DNA of 64,000 nt from Rhodoferax_B ferrireducens_A (GTDB lineage Bacteria; Pseudomonadota; Gammaproteobacteria; Burkholderiales; Burkholderiaceae_C): positions 1,736,001 through 1,800,000 of the forward strand of contig NZ_JAVDXT010000001.1 in assembly GCF_031458075.1 (NCBI RefSeq), read 5' to 3'. Shown here in pieces: positions 57,227 through 64,000 of this stretch. Numbering within the stretch: position 1 is the first letter of the stretch; every line of letters begins with the position of its first letter. The notes beneath the pieces are model-generated. The model had not been told where the DNA came from, did no database searches, and worked only from the letters and a program-made list of their open reading frames with translations. The position numbers and the translations under genes are program-made.

Positions 57227-58861
57227 ATGTTGAAGCAACCTGCCAGCAAATACCCAGCCTTCCCACCCATCGCTTTGCGCGACCGCGCCTGGCCCAACGC
57301 CCAGCTGACCCAGGCCCCGGTCTGGCTCAGCACCGATCTGCGCGACGGCAACCAGGCGCTGATCGAGCCGATGGACATGGCGCGTAAGCTGCGCATGTTT
57401 GGGCATTTGCTGCAGATTGGTTTCAAGGAAATCGAGGTCGGCTTTCCGGCCGCGTCGCAGATCGAATTCGACTTTGTGCGCCGCCTGATCGACGACAACA
57501 TGGTGCCTGACGATGTGACCATCCAGGTCATGACTCCCGCCAAGGAACCCTTGATCCGCCGCACCATGGAAGCCCTGGTCGGCGCCAAGCGCGCCATCGT
57601 CCACATGTACAACGCGACCTCGCCCTTGATGCGCCGCGTGGTGCTGGGCATGGACGAAGACCAGATCGTCGAATTGGCCACCAGCCACGCCCGCCAGATC
57701 CAGGACTTGGCCCGCCAGCAGCCGGCCACGCAATGGACCTTCCAGTATTCGCCCGAGCATTTCTCGGGCACCGAGTTGGCCTTTTCCAAGCGCGTGATCG
57801 ACGCCGTCACCGCAGTCTGGCAGCCGACGCCGGCCCAGCCCTGCATCATCAACTTGCCCACCACGGTGGAGCATTCCACGCCCAATGTGTTTGCCGACAT
57901 GATCGAGTGGATGGACCGCCATCTGGCGCGGCGCGACAGCATCGTCTTGTCGGTGCACCCGCACAACGACCGCGGCACCGGCGTGGCGGCGGCCGAACTG
58001 GCCATGATGGCCGGTGCCCAGCGTGTCGAAGGCTGCTTGTTCGGCAATGGCGAGCGCACCGGCAATGTCGACATCGTGAACATCGCGCTGAACCTCTACA
58101 CCCAGGGGGTGTCGCCCCAGTTGGACTTCTCGCAGATCGACGAGATCCGCCGCATGGTCGAGCACTGCAACCAGCTGCCGGTGCATCCGCGCCACCCCTA
58201 TGTGGGCGAGCTGGTCTACACATCCTTTTCCGGCACCCACCAGGATGCGATCAAGAAGGCTTTTGCGCTGCACACCGAAGATGCGGTCTGGGCGATTCCC
58301 TACTTGCCGATTGACCCAAAAGACCTGGGCCGCAGCTACGAGGCGGTGATTCGCGTCAACAGCCAGTCGGGCAAGGGCGGCATGGCGTACTTGCTGGAAA
58401 CCGAGTACGGCCTGGAGTTGCCGCGCCGCTTGCAGATCGAGTTCAGCCAGATCGTGCAGGCCGTGATGGACGGCGCCAACAAGGAACTCACCGCACAGGA
58501 TTTGTGGGAGCTGTTCCAGCGCGAATACGGCACGGCCAGCATCGCCACACCCGCCATCCCCGTAGCGGGGCAGGGCGTGGGGCCGATCGATGCCTTCGTG
58601 AACCACCTGAATGCCACCGGCGCCACCCAGGTGCGGGTACTCGACTACCACGAGCACGCCTTGGGCGCGGGCGCGAATGCCCAGGCCGTGGCCTATCTGG
58701 AGCTGCGGATTGACGAGCAGCACACCGTGTTTGGCGTGGGCATGGACGCGAATATCGTGTCGGCTTCGCTGAAGGCGATTCTCTCGGGCTTGCAGCGCGC
58801 CCAAAGCCATGCGATTAAGCGCGAAAATACAGGGCTTGCCGAAGAACCGGCATCCGTCTAA
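57227..58861 (+). CDS. leuA: 2-isopropylmalate synthase, long (fungal/actinobacterial-like) form
   Basis: 544 residues. It catalyses acetyl-CoA plus 2-ketoisovalerate to 2-isopropylmalate, the first step of leucine synthesis. The start MLKQPASKYPAFPPIALRDRAWPNAQLTQAPVWLSTDLRDGNQALIEPM is the LeuA type 2 signature, and metal ligands lie in LSVHPHNDRGTGVAAAEL. A C-terminal regulatory domain (about 410-540) ends in GAGANAQAVAYLEL...GVGMDANIVSASLKAILSGL, so leucine feedback is likely. Preceded by leader peptide and attenuator. A second, unlike synthase gene follows after 24 bases. Confidence 0.95.
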   Translation: MLKQPASKYPAFPPIALRDRAWPNAQLTQAPVWLSTDLRDGNQALIEPMDMARKLRMFGHLLQIGFKEIEVGFPAASQIEFDFVRRLIDDNMVPDDVTIQVMTPAKEPLIRRTMEALVGAKRAIVHMYNATSPLMRRVVLGMDEDQIVELATSHARQIQDLARQQPATQWTFQYSPEHFSGTELAFSKRVIDAVTAVWQPTPAQPCIINLPTTVEHSTPNVFADMIEWMDRHLARRDSIVLSVHPHNDRGTGVAAAELAMMAGAQRVEGCLFGNGERTGNVDIVNIALNLYTQGVSPQLDFSQIDEIRRMVEHCNQLPVHPRHPYVGELVYTSFSGTHQDAIKKAFALHTEDAVWAIPYLPIDPKDLGRSYEAVIRVNSQSGKGGMAYLLETEYGLELPRRLQIEFSQIVQAVMDGANKELTAQDLWELFQREYGTASIATPAIPVAGQGVGPIDAFVNHLNATGATQVRVLDYHEHALGAGANAQAVAYLELRIDEQHTVFGVGMDANIVSASLKAILSGLQRAQSHAIKRENTGLAEEPASV

Positions 58862-58885
58862 AACTAGAACCCACAGGAGCTCTCC

Positions 58886-60424
58886 ATGGCCGACAAACTC
58901 ATCATTTTTGACACCACCTTGCGTGACGGCGAGCAGTCGCCCGGAGCAAGCATGACGCGCGACGAAAAGCTGCGCATCGCGCGCCAGCTGGAACGCCTCA
59001 AAGTGGATGTGATCGAAGCCGGCTTCCCCGCCAGCTCCATCGGTGACTTCGAGGCCGTGCAGGCGATTGCCCGGGCCATCAAGGACTCGACCGTCTGCGG
59101 CCTGTCGCGCGCCAACGACCGCGATATTGCACGCGCCGCCGAAGCCTTGAAGGATGCGGCCAGCGCCCGCATCCACACCTTTATCGCCACCTCGCCGCTG
59201 CACATGGAAAAAAAGCTGCGCATGACGCCCGACCAGGTGTTCGAGCAGGCCAAGCAGGCTGTGCGCTTTGCGCGCAACCTGGTCGCCGATGTGGAGTTCA
59301 GCCCCGAAGACGGCTACCGCAGCGACATGGACTTCTTGTGCCGCGTGCTGGAGGCCGTGATCGCCGAGGGCGCGACCACCATCAACGTGCCCGATACCGT
59401 GGGCTACGCCATCCCCGAGCTGTACGGCAACTTCATCAAGACCTTGCGCGAACGCATTCCAAACAGCGACAAAGCCATCTGGTCGGTGCACTGCCATAAC
59501 GACCTGGGCATGGCGGTGGCGAATTCGCTGGCCGGCGTTAAGCTGGGTGGTGCACGCCAGGTGGAATGCACCATCAACGGCCTGGGCGAGCGCGCTGGCA
59601 ATTGCTCGCTGGAAGAAATCGTCATGGCGGTGAAGACCCGGCGCGATTACTTCGGCCTGGAGCTGGGCATCGATGCCAAGCACATCCTGGCCACCAGCCG
59701 CATGGTCAGCCAGACCACCGGCTTTGTAGTGCAGCCGAACAAGGCGGTGGTCGGCGCGAACGCGTTTGCCCATGCCTCCGGCATCCACCAGGACGGCGTA
59801 CTCAAGGCCCGCGACACCTACGAAATCATGCGTGCCGAAGACGTGGGCTGGAGCCACAACAAGATCGTGCTGGGCAAGCTGAGCGGCCGCAATGCCTTCA
59901 AGCAGCGCCTGCAGGACCTGGGCGTGACCATGGACAGCGAGGCCGACATCAACGCCGCCTTTGCCCGCTTCAAGGAGCTGGCCGACCGCAAGAGCGAAAT
60001 CTTCGACGAAGACATTCTGGCCCTGGTCAGCGACGAGAGCATTGACCACGCGAGCGAGCAATACACCTTTGTCTCGCTGTCGCAGCACAGCGAAACCGGC
60101 GAACGCCCGCAAGCGACGGTGGTGTTCACCGCCAACGGCAAGGAAGTCAAGGGCGAGTCCGACGGCAACGGCCCGGTGGATGCGTCCCTGAAGGCCATCG
60201 AAACCCATGTGCAAAGCGGCGCCGAGATGGTGCTGTACTCGGTCAACGCCATCAGCGGCTCGACCGAAAGCCAGGGCGAAGTGACTGTGCGGCTGCAGAA
60301 CAGCGGCCGGGTGGTGAACGGCACGGGTTCGGACCCGGACATCGTGGTCGCTTCGGCCAAGGCCTACCTGAGTGCGTTGAACAAGCTGCAGAGCAAAGCT
60401 GATCGCGTCGCAGCCCAAGGTTGA
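58886..60424 (+). CDS. leuA: 2-isopropylmalate synthase, short (bacterial) form
   Basis: 512 residues, same reaction as the preceding gene but a distant relative (LeuA type 1, E. coli-like). It begins MADKLIIFDTTLRDGEQSPGASMTRDEKLRIARQLERL. VHCHNDLGMAVANSLAGVKLGGARQVECTINGLGERAGNCSLEEIVMAV holds the HxH metal ligands. A C-terminal LeuA dimer domain (about 395-505) is present, which argues against homocitrate or simple aldolase members. AGGAG precedes ATG 58886. The pair is presumably controlled together by the upstream attenuator. Confidence 0.95.
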   Translation: MADKLIIFDTTLRDGEQSPGASMTRDEKLRIARQLERLKVDVIEAGFPASSIGDFEAVQAIARAIKDSTVCGLSRANDRDIARAAEALKDAASARIHTFIATSPLHMEKKLRMTPDQVFEQAKQAVRFARNLVADVEFSPEDGYRSDMDFLCRVLEAVIAEGATTINVPDTVGYAIPELYGNFIKTLRERIPNSDKAIWSVHCHNDLGMAVANSLAGVKLGGARQVECTINGLGERAGNCSLEEIVMAVKTRRDYFGLELGIDAKHILATSRMVSQTTGFVVQPNKAVVGANAFAHASGIHQDGVLKARDTYEIMRAEDVGWSHNKIVLGKLSGRNAFKQRLQDLGVTMDSEADINAAFARFKELADRKSEIFDEDILALVSDESIDHASEQYTFVSLSQHSETGERPQATVVFTANGKEVKGESDGNGPVDASLKAIETHVQSGAEMVLYSVNAISGSTESQGEVTVRLQNSGRVVNGTGSDPDIVVASAKAYLSALNKLQSKADRVAAQG

Positions 60425-61146
60425 TGCAGCGTTTCGACCGGATCGATGCCCTGCGTGGGCTGGCCATCGTATGGATGACGGCCTTCCACTTCGGCTTTGA
60501 TCTGGTCCATGCGGGGCTCTGGCAGCAGAACTTTTACGCTGATCCGTTCTGGACCGGGCAGCGCACCGCCATCGTCAGTCTGTTTCTATTTTGCGCGGGG
60601 CTGGGCCAGGCGGTGGCGGCGCAGCAGGCAGTCCGCTGGCCGCGCTTCTGGCGGCGCTGGGGCCAGGTGGCGGGCTGTGCACTGCTGGTCTCGGCCGGTT
60701 CGGCCCTCATGTTTCCGCACAGCTGGATCTACTTCGGCGTGCTGCACGGCATCGCCGTGATGCTGGTTGTAGCGCGGCTGACGGCCGGCTGGGGCCTCTG
60801 GCTGTGGCCGCTGGGGGCGCTGGCGATTGCTTCCAAATTCATAGCTGCTTACGCAATCGATATCAGCACTACAGCCGTATTCTTTAACCAAAAGACGGTG
60901 AACTGGCTGGGCTGGATCACCCAGAAGCCCATCACCGAAGACTATGTGCCCATCTTCCCCTGGCTGGGCGTGCTGTGGTGGGGCATGGCCGCCGGCTTCT
61001 GGCTGCTGCGCCACCGGCCGGTTTGGCTGCAAGGCGCGGCGCCGCGGCCGCTGGCCTGGCTGGGCCGCTGGAGCCTGCCGTACTACATGCTGCACCAGCC
61101 GCTGCTGATCGCCGCCATCACCGGATTCACCTGGTTCAAGACGTAA
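60424..61146 (+). CDS. DUF1624 / heparan-alpha-glucosaminide N-acetyltransferase-like membrane protein
   Basis: 240 residues, about seven membrane helices. The start RFDRIDALRGLAIVWMTAFHFGFDLVHAG is the family hallmark, and a His in LRGLAIVWMTAFHF is conserved. SWIYFGVLHGIAVMLVVARL and WSLPYYMLHQPLLIAAI complete the pattern. Related proteins move acyl groups across membranes; substrate unknown. ATG 60424 overlaps the leuA stop by one base. The segment KFIAAYAIDISTTAVFFNQK is coded by a copy of the interspersed repeat inside a loop and helix end. Confidence 0.85.
   Translation: MQRFDRIDALRGLAIVWMTAFHFGFDLVHAGLWQQNFYADPFWTGQRTAIVSLFLFCAGLGQAVAAQQAVRWPRFWRRWGQVAGCALLVSAGSALMFPHSWIYFGVLHGIAVMLVVARLTAGWGLWLWPLGALAIASKFIAAYAIDISTTAVFFNQKTVNWLGWITQKPITEDYVPIFPWLGVLWWGMAAGFWLLRHRPVWLQGAAPRPLAWLGRWSLPYYMLHQPLLIAAITGFTWFKT
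60831..60891 (+). repeat. Interspersed repeat inside the DUF1624-like gene
   Basis: TTCCAAATTCATAGCTGCTT, then ACGCAATCGATATCAGCACT, then ACAGCCGTATTCTTTAACC. It aligns with the intergenic copy at 51541, which has ATAGCTGCTAGCGCAATATC and AGTGCTGGCAGCCATTTTTA. It is read in frame ATA GCT GCT, the same frame as in alkA. Confidence 0.7.
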
Positions 61147-61171
61147 AAAAAGCGGCCTAGGCCGCTTTTTT
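61145..61171. terminator. Bidirectional terminator
   Basis: AAAAAAAGCGGCC-TA-GGCCGCTTTTTT: a perfect stem with A-run before and T-run after, located between the convergent DUF1624-like and peptidyl-prolyl isomerase genes. It can end transcription from both sides. The stop of the left gene lies at its edge. Confidence 0.9.
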
Positions 61172-61189
61172 GTGGGCAAGCGCTAAGGC

Positions 61190-61975
61190 TTATTCCACTT
61201 TCGCTGCAGCGCGCAGCTCTTGCTGGAATGCTGCCAGCTTTTGCTGTTGCAATTGCTGACCAATTTGTGGCTTCACTTCTTCGAACTTGGGCAACTGGGC
61301 TTGGCGCTCGTCGTCCAGGCGGATGATGTGGTAACCGAACTGGCTCTTCACCGGGGTGTCGGTGGTCTGGCCTTTTTTCAGCAGGATCAGGGCTTCGGTG
61401 AATTCCTTCACGTAGCTGCTGGGGTTGGCCCAGTCCAGATCGCCGCCCTTGGCGCCGGAGCCTGGGTCTTTGCTGGACTTCTTGGCGATGGCGGCGAAGT
61501 TGCCACCTTTCTTCAGCTGGGCAATGATGGCCTTGGCTTCGGATTCTTTTTCCACCAGGATGTGGCTGGCCTTGTATTCCTTGCCGCCGTTGGCCGCGAC
61601 GAACTTGTCGTACTCGGCTTGCATGTCGGCGTCGGTCACGGGGTGGGTCTTCTGGTAGTCGGCGAACAGTTCGCGGATCAGCAGGGTCTGGCGGGCCAGG
61701 TCCAGCTGGGTCTTGTAGCTGTCGGTGGCGTCCAGGCCGCGCTTTTGGGCTTCCTGCATGAAGACTTCACGCGCAATGACTTCTTCCTTGATCTGGCCTT
61801 CGAGTTCTGGCGTGATCTGGCGGCCCGACTGGGCGACCTGCTGGGCCAGCGTATCCACGCGGGATTTCGGGACTGCCTTGCCGTTCACGATGGCGACGTT
61901 CTGGGCGCTGGCCGACATGGCCATGCCGCCCAGCAAAGCAGCGGCGACCATGGTGGATAACAGTGTTTTCTTCAT
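61190..61975 (-). CDS. Periplasmic peptidyl-prolyl cis-trans isomerase, parvulin type
   Basis: 261 residues. Signal peptide MKKTLLSTMVAAALLGGMAMSASA. The N-terminal SurA/PrsA-like chaperone region (about 25-125) is followed by one parvulin domain (about 130-225): YKASHILVEKESEAKAIIAQLKKGGNFAAIAKKSSKDPGSGAKGGDLDW and SQFGYHIIRLDD. It assists folding of exported proteins. 70 bases lie between it and bolA, transcribed in the same direction. Confidence 0.92.
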   Translation of the reverse strand: MKKTLLSTMVAAALLGGMAMSASAQNVAIVNGKAVPKSRVDTLAQQVAQSGRQITPELEGQIKEEVIAREVFMQEAQKRGLDATDSYKTQLDLARQTLLIRELFADYQKTHPVTDADMQAEYDKFVAANGGKEYKASHILVEKESEAKAIIAQLKKGGNFAAIAKKSSKDPGSGAKGGDLDWANPSSYVKEFTEALILLKKGQTTDTPVKSQFGYHIIRLDDERQAQLPKFEEVKPQIGQQLQQQKLAAFQQELRAAAKVE

Positions 61976-62045
61976 ACGTTTCCTAGGAGGGGGTTGGGAG
62001 TCGCCGATTCAGGATCGACTCTGATGGACAAGGTAAAAGGATGGC

Positions 62046-62318
62046 TTAAAGCGCTTCAATCGCAATGGCGTGTACGCCCTGGTCGATGAAATCCTGCAGA
62101 GCATCATACACAAGGCGGTGACGGGCCACGCGGGACTTACCTGTAAACAAAGGTGAAGCGATGCGCACCCGGAAATGGGTGCCGAAACCGCTGCCGTTGG
62201 CACCCGAATGGCCGGCATGGGCCGCGCTTTCGTCCAGCACTTCGAGCTGGGTCGGGGCCAGTTTCTCGCGCAGCCGCTGCTCTAGCTGGGTGGCGCTGTG
62301 GCTGATCAGGTCGTTCAT
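62046..62318 (-). CDS. bolA: BolA family protein
   Basis: 90 residues. A BolA/IbaG-like fold: IEQRL-type start (LEQRLREKLAPTQLEVLDESAAHAGHSGANGSGFGTHFRVRI), then SPLFTGKSRVARHRLVYDALQDFIDQGVHAIAIEAL. The His in HAGH and the conserved RHR fit the [2Fe-2S]-glutaredoxin binding site. It acts in iron-sulfur handling and stress morphology. Start overlaps the yciB stop (ATGA). Confidence 0.92.
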   Translation of the reverse strand: MNDLISHSATQLEQRLREKLAPTQLEVLDESAAHAGHSGANGSGFGTHFRVRIASPLFTGKSRVARHRLVYDALQDFIDQGVHAIAIEAL

Positions 62319-62881
62319 ACGGTTTTGTCCGATTCGGCCACGTCGCTGGCGGGCGCATCCGAGCCCAGGTAGCGCGAGATGTACCAGCCCTGGCCGCCCA
62401 TGAAGACCAGCGGGAACACATAGCCCCAGATCTTGAAGTTGATCCACTGGTCGGTGGTGTAGTAGGCCGCCACATAGCCGTTGACTGCCGCCATGAAAAA
62501 GCAGTACAGCATCCAGGCGACGTTCAGGCGCATCCACACCGCATCGGGCAGCTCCAGCTGGCTGCCCAGCATCAGTTTCAGGTAGTTCTTCTTCATCGGC
62601 CACATGGCGATGCCCATGGCCAGTGCCATGGCGATGTAGAGCACGGTGGGCTTCCATTTGATGAAGGTTTCGTCCTGCAGGATCAGCGTCAGCGCGCCAA
62701 AACCCAGCACCATGCCCAGGGTGATCTTGTGCATGGTGGTCAGGCGCTTGTCGATGGCATAGGTGACGGCCATTTGCACCACGGTGGCGCCCATCAGCAC
62801 GCCGGTGGCGATGTAGATGGTGGTGAGTTTGTAGGCGCCGACGAACAGCAGAATGGGTAAAAAGTCGAGCAGGGTTTTCAT
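62315..62881 (-). CDS. yciB: Inner-membrane septation protein A family
   Basis: 188 residues, about five membrane helices. MKTLLDFLPILLFVGAYKLTTIYIATGVLMGATVVQMA is the IspZ/YciB signature. WKPTVLYIAMALAMG and WMRLNVAWMLYCFFMAAVNGYVA also match. YciB acts at the inner membrane in envelope integrity and septation. It follows msrB by 29 bases and is coupled to bolA. Confidence 0.93.
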   Translation of the reverse strand: MKTLLDFLPILLFVGAYKLTTIYIATGVLMGATVVQMAVTYAIDKRLTTMHKITLGMVLGFGALTLILQDETFIKWKPTVLYIAMALAMGIAMWPMKKNYLKLMLGSQLELPDAVWMRLNVAWMLYCFFMAAVNGYVAAYYTTDQWINFKIWGYVFPLVFMGGQGWYISRYLGSDAPASDVAESDKTV

Positions 62882-62910
62882 GTGGCTGGAGGAAAGGCGA
62901 ACCGGGTAGC

Positions 62911-63321
62911 TTAACTGGCCTTGAAATCGAGCGAGGCCGAGTTCATGCAATAGCGCAGGCCGGTGGGCGAGGGGCCGTCTTCGAACACATGGCCCAGGTG
63001 GGCGCCGCATTCGGAGCAGACGGTTTCGACCCGGCGCATGCCGTGGCTGGTGTCGGTGATTTCTTCGATGGCGCCGGGTTCGGCCTCTTGCGAGAAGCTG
63101 GGCCAGCCGCAGCCGGCGTCGAACTTGGCTGCCGAATCGAACAGCTTGGCGCCGCAGCAGATGCAGTGGTATTCGCCCTGCACCCAGTGCTGGTCGTACT
63201 TGCCGGTGTGCGGGCGCTCGGTGGCAGCATGGCGGGTCACCTGGAAGGCCGCGGGCTCAGCGCCTTTTTCGGCCAGTACGGCCTTCCATTCGGCGTCGGT
63301 TTTTTCAATTTTGTGGGTCAT
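62911..63321 (-). CDS. msrB: Peptide methionine-R-sulfoxide reductase MsrB
   Basis: 136 residues. MsrB reduces the R-epimer of methionine sulfoxide in proteins. Structural zinc pairs CICCGAKLF and CSECGAHLGH are present, along with FDAGCGWPSF and the catalytic Cys in LRYCMNSASLDF. Its start overlaps the selO stop (ATGA). Together with msrA at 23551 the cell can repair both sulfoxide forms. Confidence 0.95.
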   Translation of the reverse strand: MTHKIEKTDAEWKAVLAEKGAEPAAFQVTRHAATERPHTGKYDQHWVQGEYHCICCGAKLFDSAAKFDAGCGWPSFSQEAEPGAIEEITDTSHGMRRVETVCSECGAHLGHVFEDGPSPTGLRYCMNSASLDFKAS

Positions 63322-64000
63322 GATGAACAGCTGATAGCGATGGAAGAAGCCCAGTCGGGCGGGAAGTCGGCGTAGGTGTCATACCCCGGATGTTCGTCAA
63401 ATGGGGTCTCCAGCAGCGCCAACAAGGTGTGGACTCCGGAAAAGTCCTTTTGGTTCGCCAGCCGGATGGCCTGTTCGCCCAAATGGTTGCGCAGCACGAA
63501 CTTAGGGTTGGTTTTAAGCATCAAATCGCCTGCCAGCGCAGTATCTACCTGCGCAAGCCGCTCTTGATACTGTAGCAACCAGGCGTCCAGCGCGTCGCGG
63601 TCTACCAGCATGTCACGCACCGCGTTGGGTGCCGTACCGGGCGCATTACCGGGCGTCTTGGCCACCCAATGGCTGAGGCGGCGCCAGAAGATGGTGAAGT
63701 CCACATGCTCCTGGGCCAGCAGCTGCAGGATGCCCTCGGCCAACGCCTGGTCGCCCGGCTGCGCGTCCAGCAAGCCGAGCTTGGCGCGCAGGCCGCGGGC
63801 CATGGCTTCGGGGTAGATGGTTTTATAGCTTTCCAGCGCGGCCAGAGCGTAGTCGCGTTCGCCTATCAGCGGCAGCAGTGCCTGGCCCAGGCAGAACAGA
63901 TTCCAGTGGCCGATGTTGGGCTGCTGGTCGTAGGCATAGCGGCCCTGGTCGTCGCTGTGGTTGCAGATGTGGTCGGGGTTGTAGCCGTCGAGAAACTGGA
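63318..64000 (-). CDS. selO: Protein adenylyltransferase SelO (partial, C-terminal 227 residues)
   Basis: The N-terminus lies beyond the right edge. The visible part begins FLDGYNPDHICNHSDDQGRYAYDQQPNIGHWNLFCLGQALLPL, a SelO (YdiU) hallmark with the Asn/Asp region of the pseudokinase active site. It runs to NPKFVLRNHLGEQAIRLA and the C-terminal SCSS, whose Cys replaces selenocysteine of animal SelO. SelO AMPylates proteins and is linked to redox stress, which fits coupling to msrB by ATGA. The segment RLAQVDTALAGDLMLK is coded by DNA resembling the interspersed repeat. Confidence 0.92.
   Translation of the reverse strand, partial: QFLDGYNPDHICNHSDDQGRYAYDQQPNIGHWNLFCLGQALLPLIGERDYALAALESYKTIYPEAMARGLRAKLGLLDAQPGDQALAEGILQLLAQEHVDFTIFWRRLSHWVAKTPGNAPGTAPNAVRDMLVDRDALDAWLLQYQERLAQVDTALAGDLMLKTNPKFVLRNHLGEQAIRLANQKDFSGVHTLLALLETPFDEHPGYDTYADFPPDWASSIAISCSS
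63513..63571 (-). repeat. Interspersed repeat relative inside selO
   Basis: On the minus strand: CAGTATCAAGAGCGGCTTGC, then GCAGGTAGATACTGCGCTGG, then CAGGCGATTTGATGCTTAA. It has the GCGCAGGTA...TACTGCGCTGG arms and the T-rich end. The TAGCTGCT core is altered and three bases shorter, which removes a stop in this frame. Protein length here is ordinary for SelO. Confidence 0.6.

Noticed and set aside
57077..60418. A very long open frame on the minus strand opposite both leuA genes
   Set aside because: It is the antisense shadow of two well-recognised enzymes in G+C-rich DNA, is His/Val/Gln-rich and resembles no protein family.
58886..60424. Second LeuA as homocitrate or citramalate synthase
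   Set aside because: Length, the start motif and a complete C-terminal LeuA dimer domain fit bacterial 2-isopropylmalate synthase best, although substrate specificity cannot be proved from sequence.
62047..62056. AAAGCGCTT, similar to the LacI-type operator core
   Set aside because: It is inside the last codons and stop of bolA, with no promoter nearby, and shows that this short core also occurs by chance.

Overview
The window is high-G+C DNA packed with genes on both strands. It looks like the chromosome of a Gram-negative betaproteobacterium of the order Burkholderiales, most probably family Comamonadaceae (Rhodoferax/Polaromonas-like). This is inferred from the msrB-yciB-bolA-peptidyl-prolyl isomerase block, the lipid A-core genes, and a short interspersed repeat with a TAGCTGCT core. 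No rRNA, tRNA, CRISPR array or insertion sequence was seen.

Layout. 1-612: the start of a GH13 alpha-amylase/trehalose-synthase type enzyme that runs off the left edge. 693-4706: exporter, two alkylation-repair genes (ogt, Ada-AlkA fusion) and a Kdo hydroxylase. 4709-14497: a complete glycogen locus (glgX-glgB-glgP facing glgC-glgA). 14639-19396: a sugar-phosphate mutase followed by two heptosyltransferases and the Kdo transferase waaA, the last three coupled by 4-base overlaps. 19404-25099: tolC, rhodanese, PIMT-like methyltransferase, TetR regulator, YdcF protein, msrA and two small genes. 25096-36964: a large zinc-homeostasis region with a Fur-family regulator (zur) at its centre. To its left lie a 47-residue membrane protein, znuCBA, a COG0523 GTPase and a dipeptide/opine-type ABC transporter. 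To its right lie a MacB-like ABC pair and two small exported proteins. Three palindromes sit in the divergent promoter.

37204-40559 is accessory: an A+T-richer MGAWG gene, then a three-gene operon coding for a membrane-anchored TIR protein, an OmpA-domain lipoprotein and a RipA-like membrane protein. This is the best candidate for an undescribed system. 40787-44165: aldehyde dehydrogenase, a PLP sulfur-amino-acid enzyme and an unknown protein. 44512-51513: a signalling block with a two-REC sensor kinase, a REC-GGDEF cyclase and a 1315-residue hybrid kinase carrying three near-identical PAS repeats. 51594-56048: a TonB siderophore receptor with a Fur-box candidate and a chemoreceptor. 56242-61146: pssA, then a leucine-rich leader peptide and attenuator ahead of two different 2-isopropylmalate synthases in tandem, and an acyltransferase-like membrane protein. 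61190-64000: peptidyl-prolyl isomerase, bolA, yciB, msrB and the end of selO.

A recurring theme is a roughly 60-base imperfect inverted repeat. At least twelve copies or clear relatives were found. Most lie between genes, but several lie in frame inside conserved genes (alkA, the second heptosyltransferase, waaA, the DUF1624-like gene, selO), where they replace or extend protein sequence.
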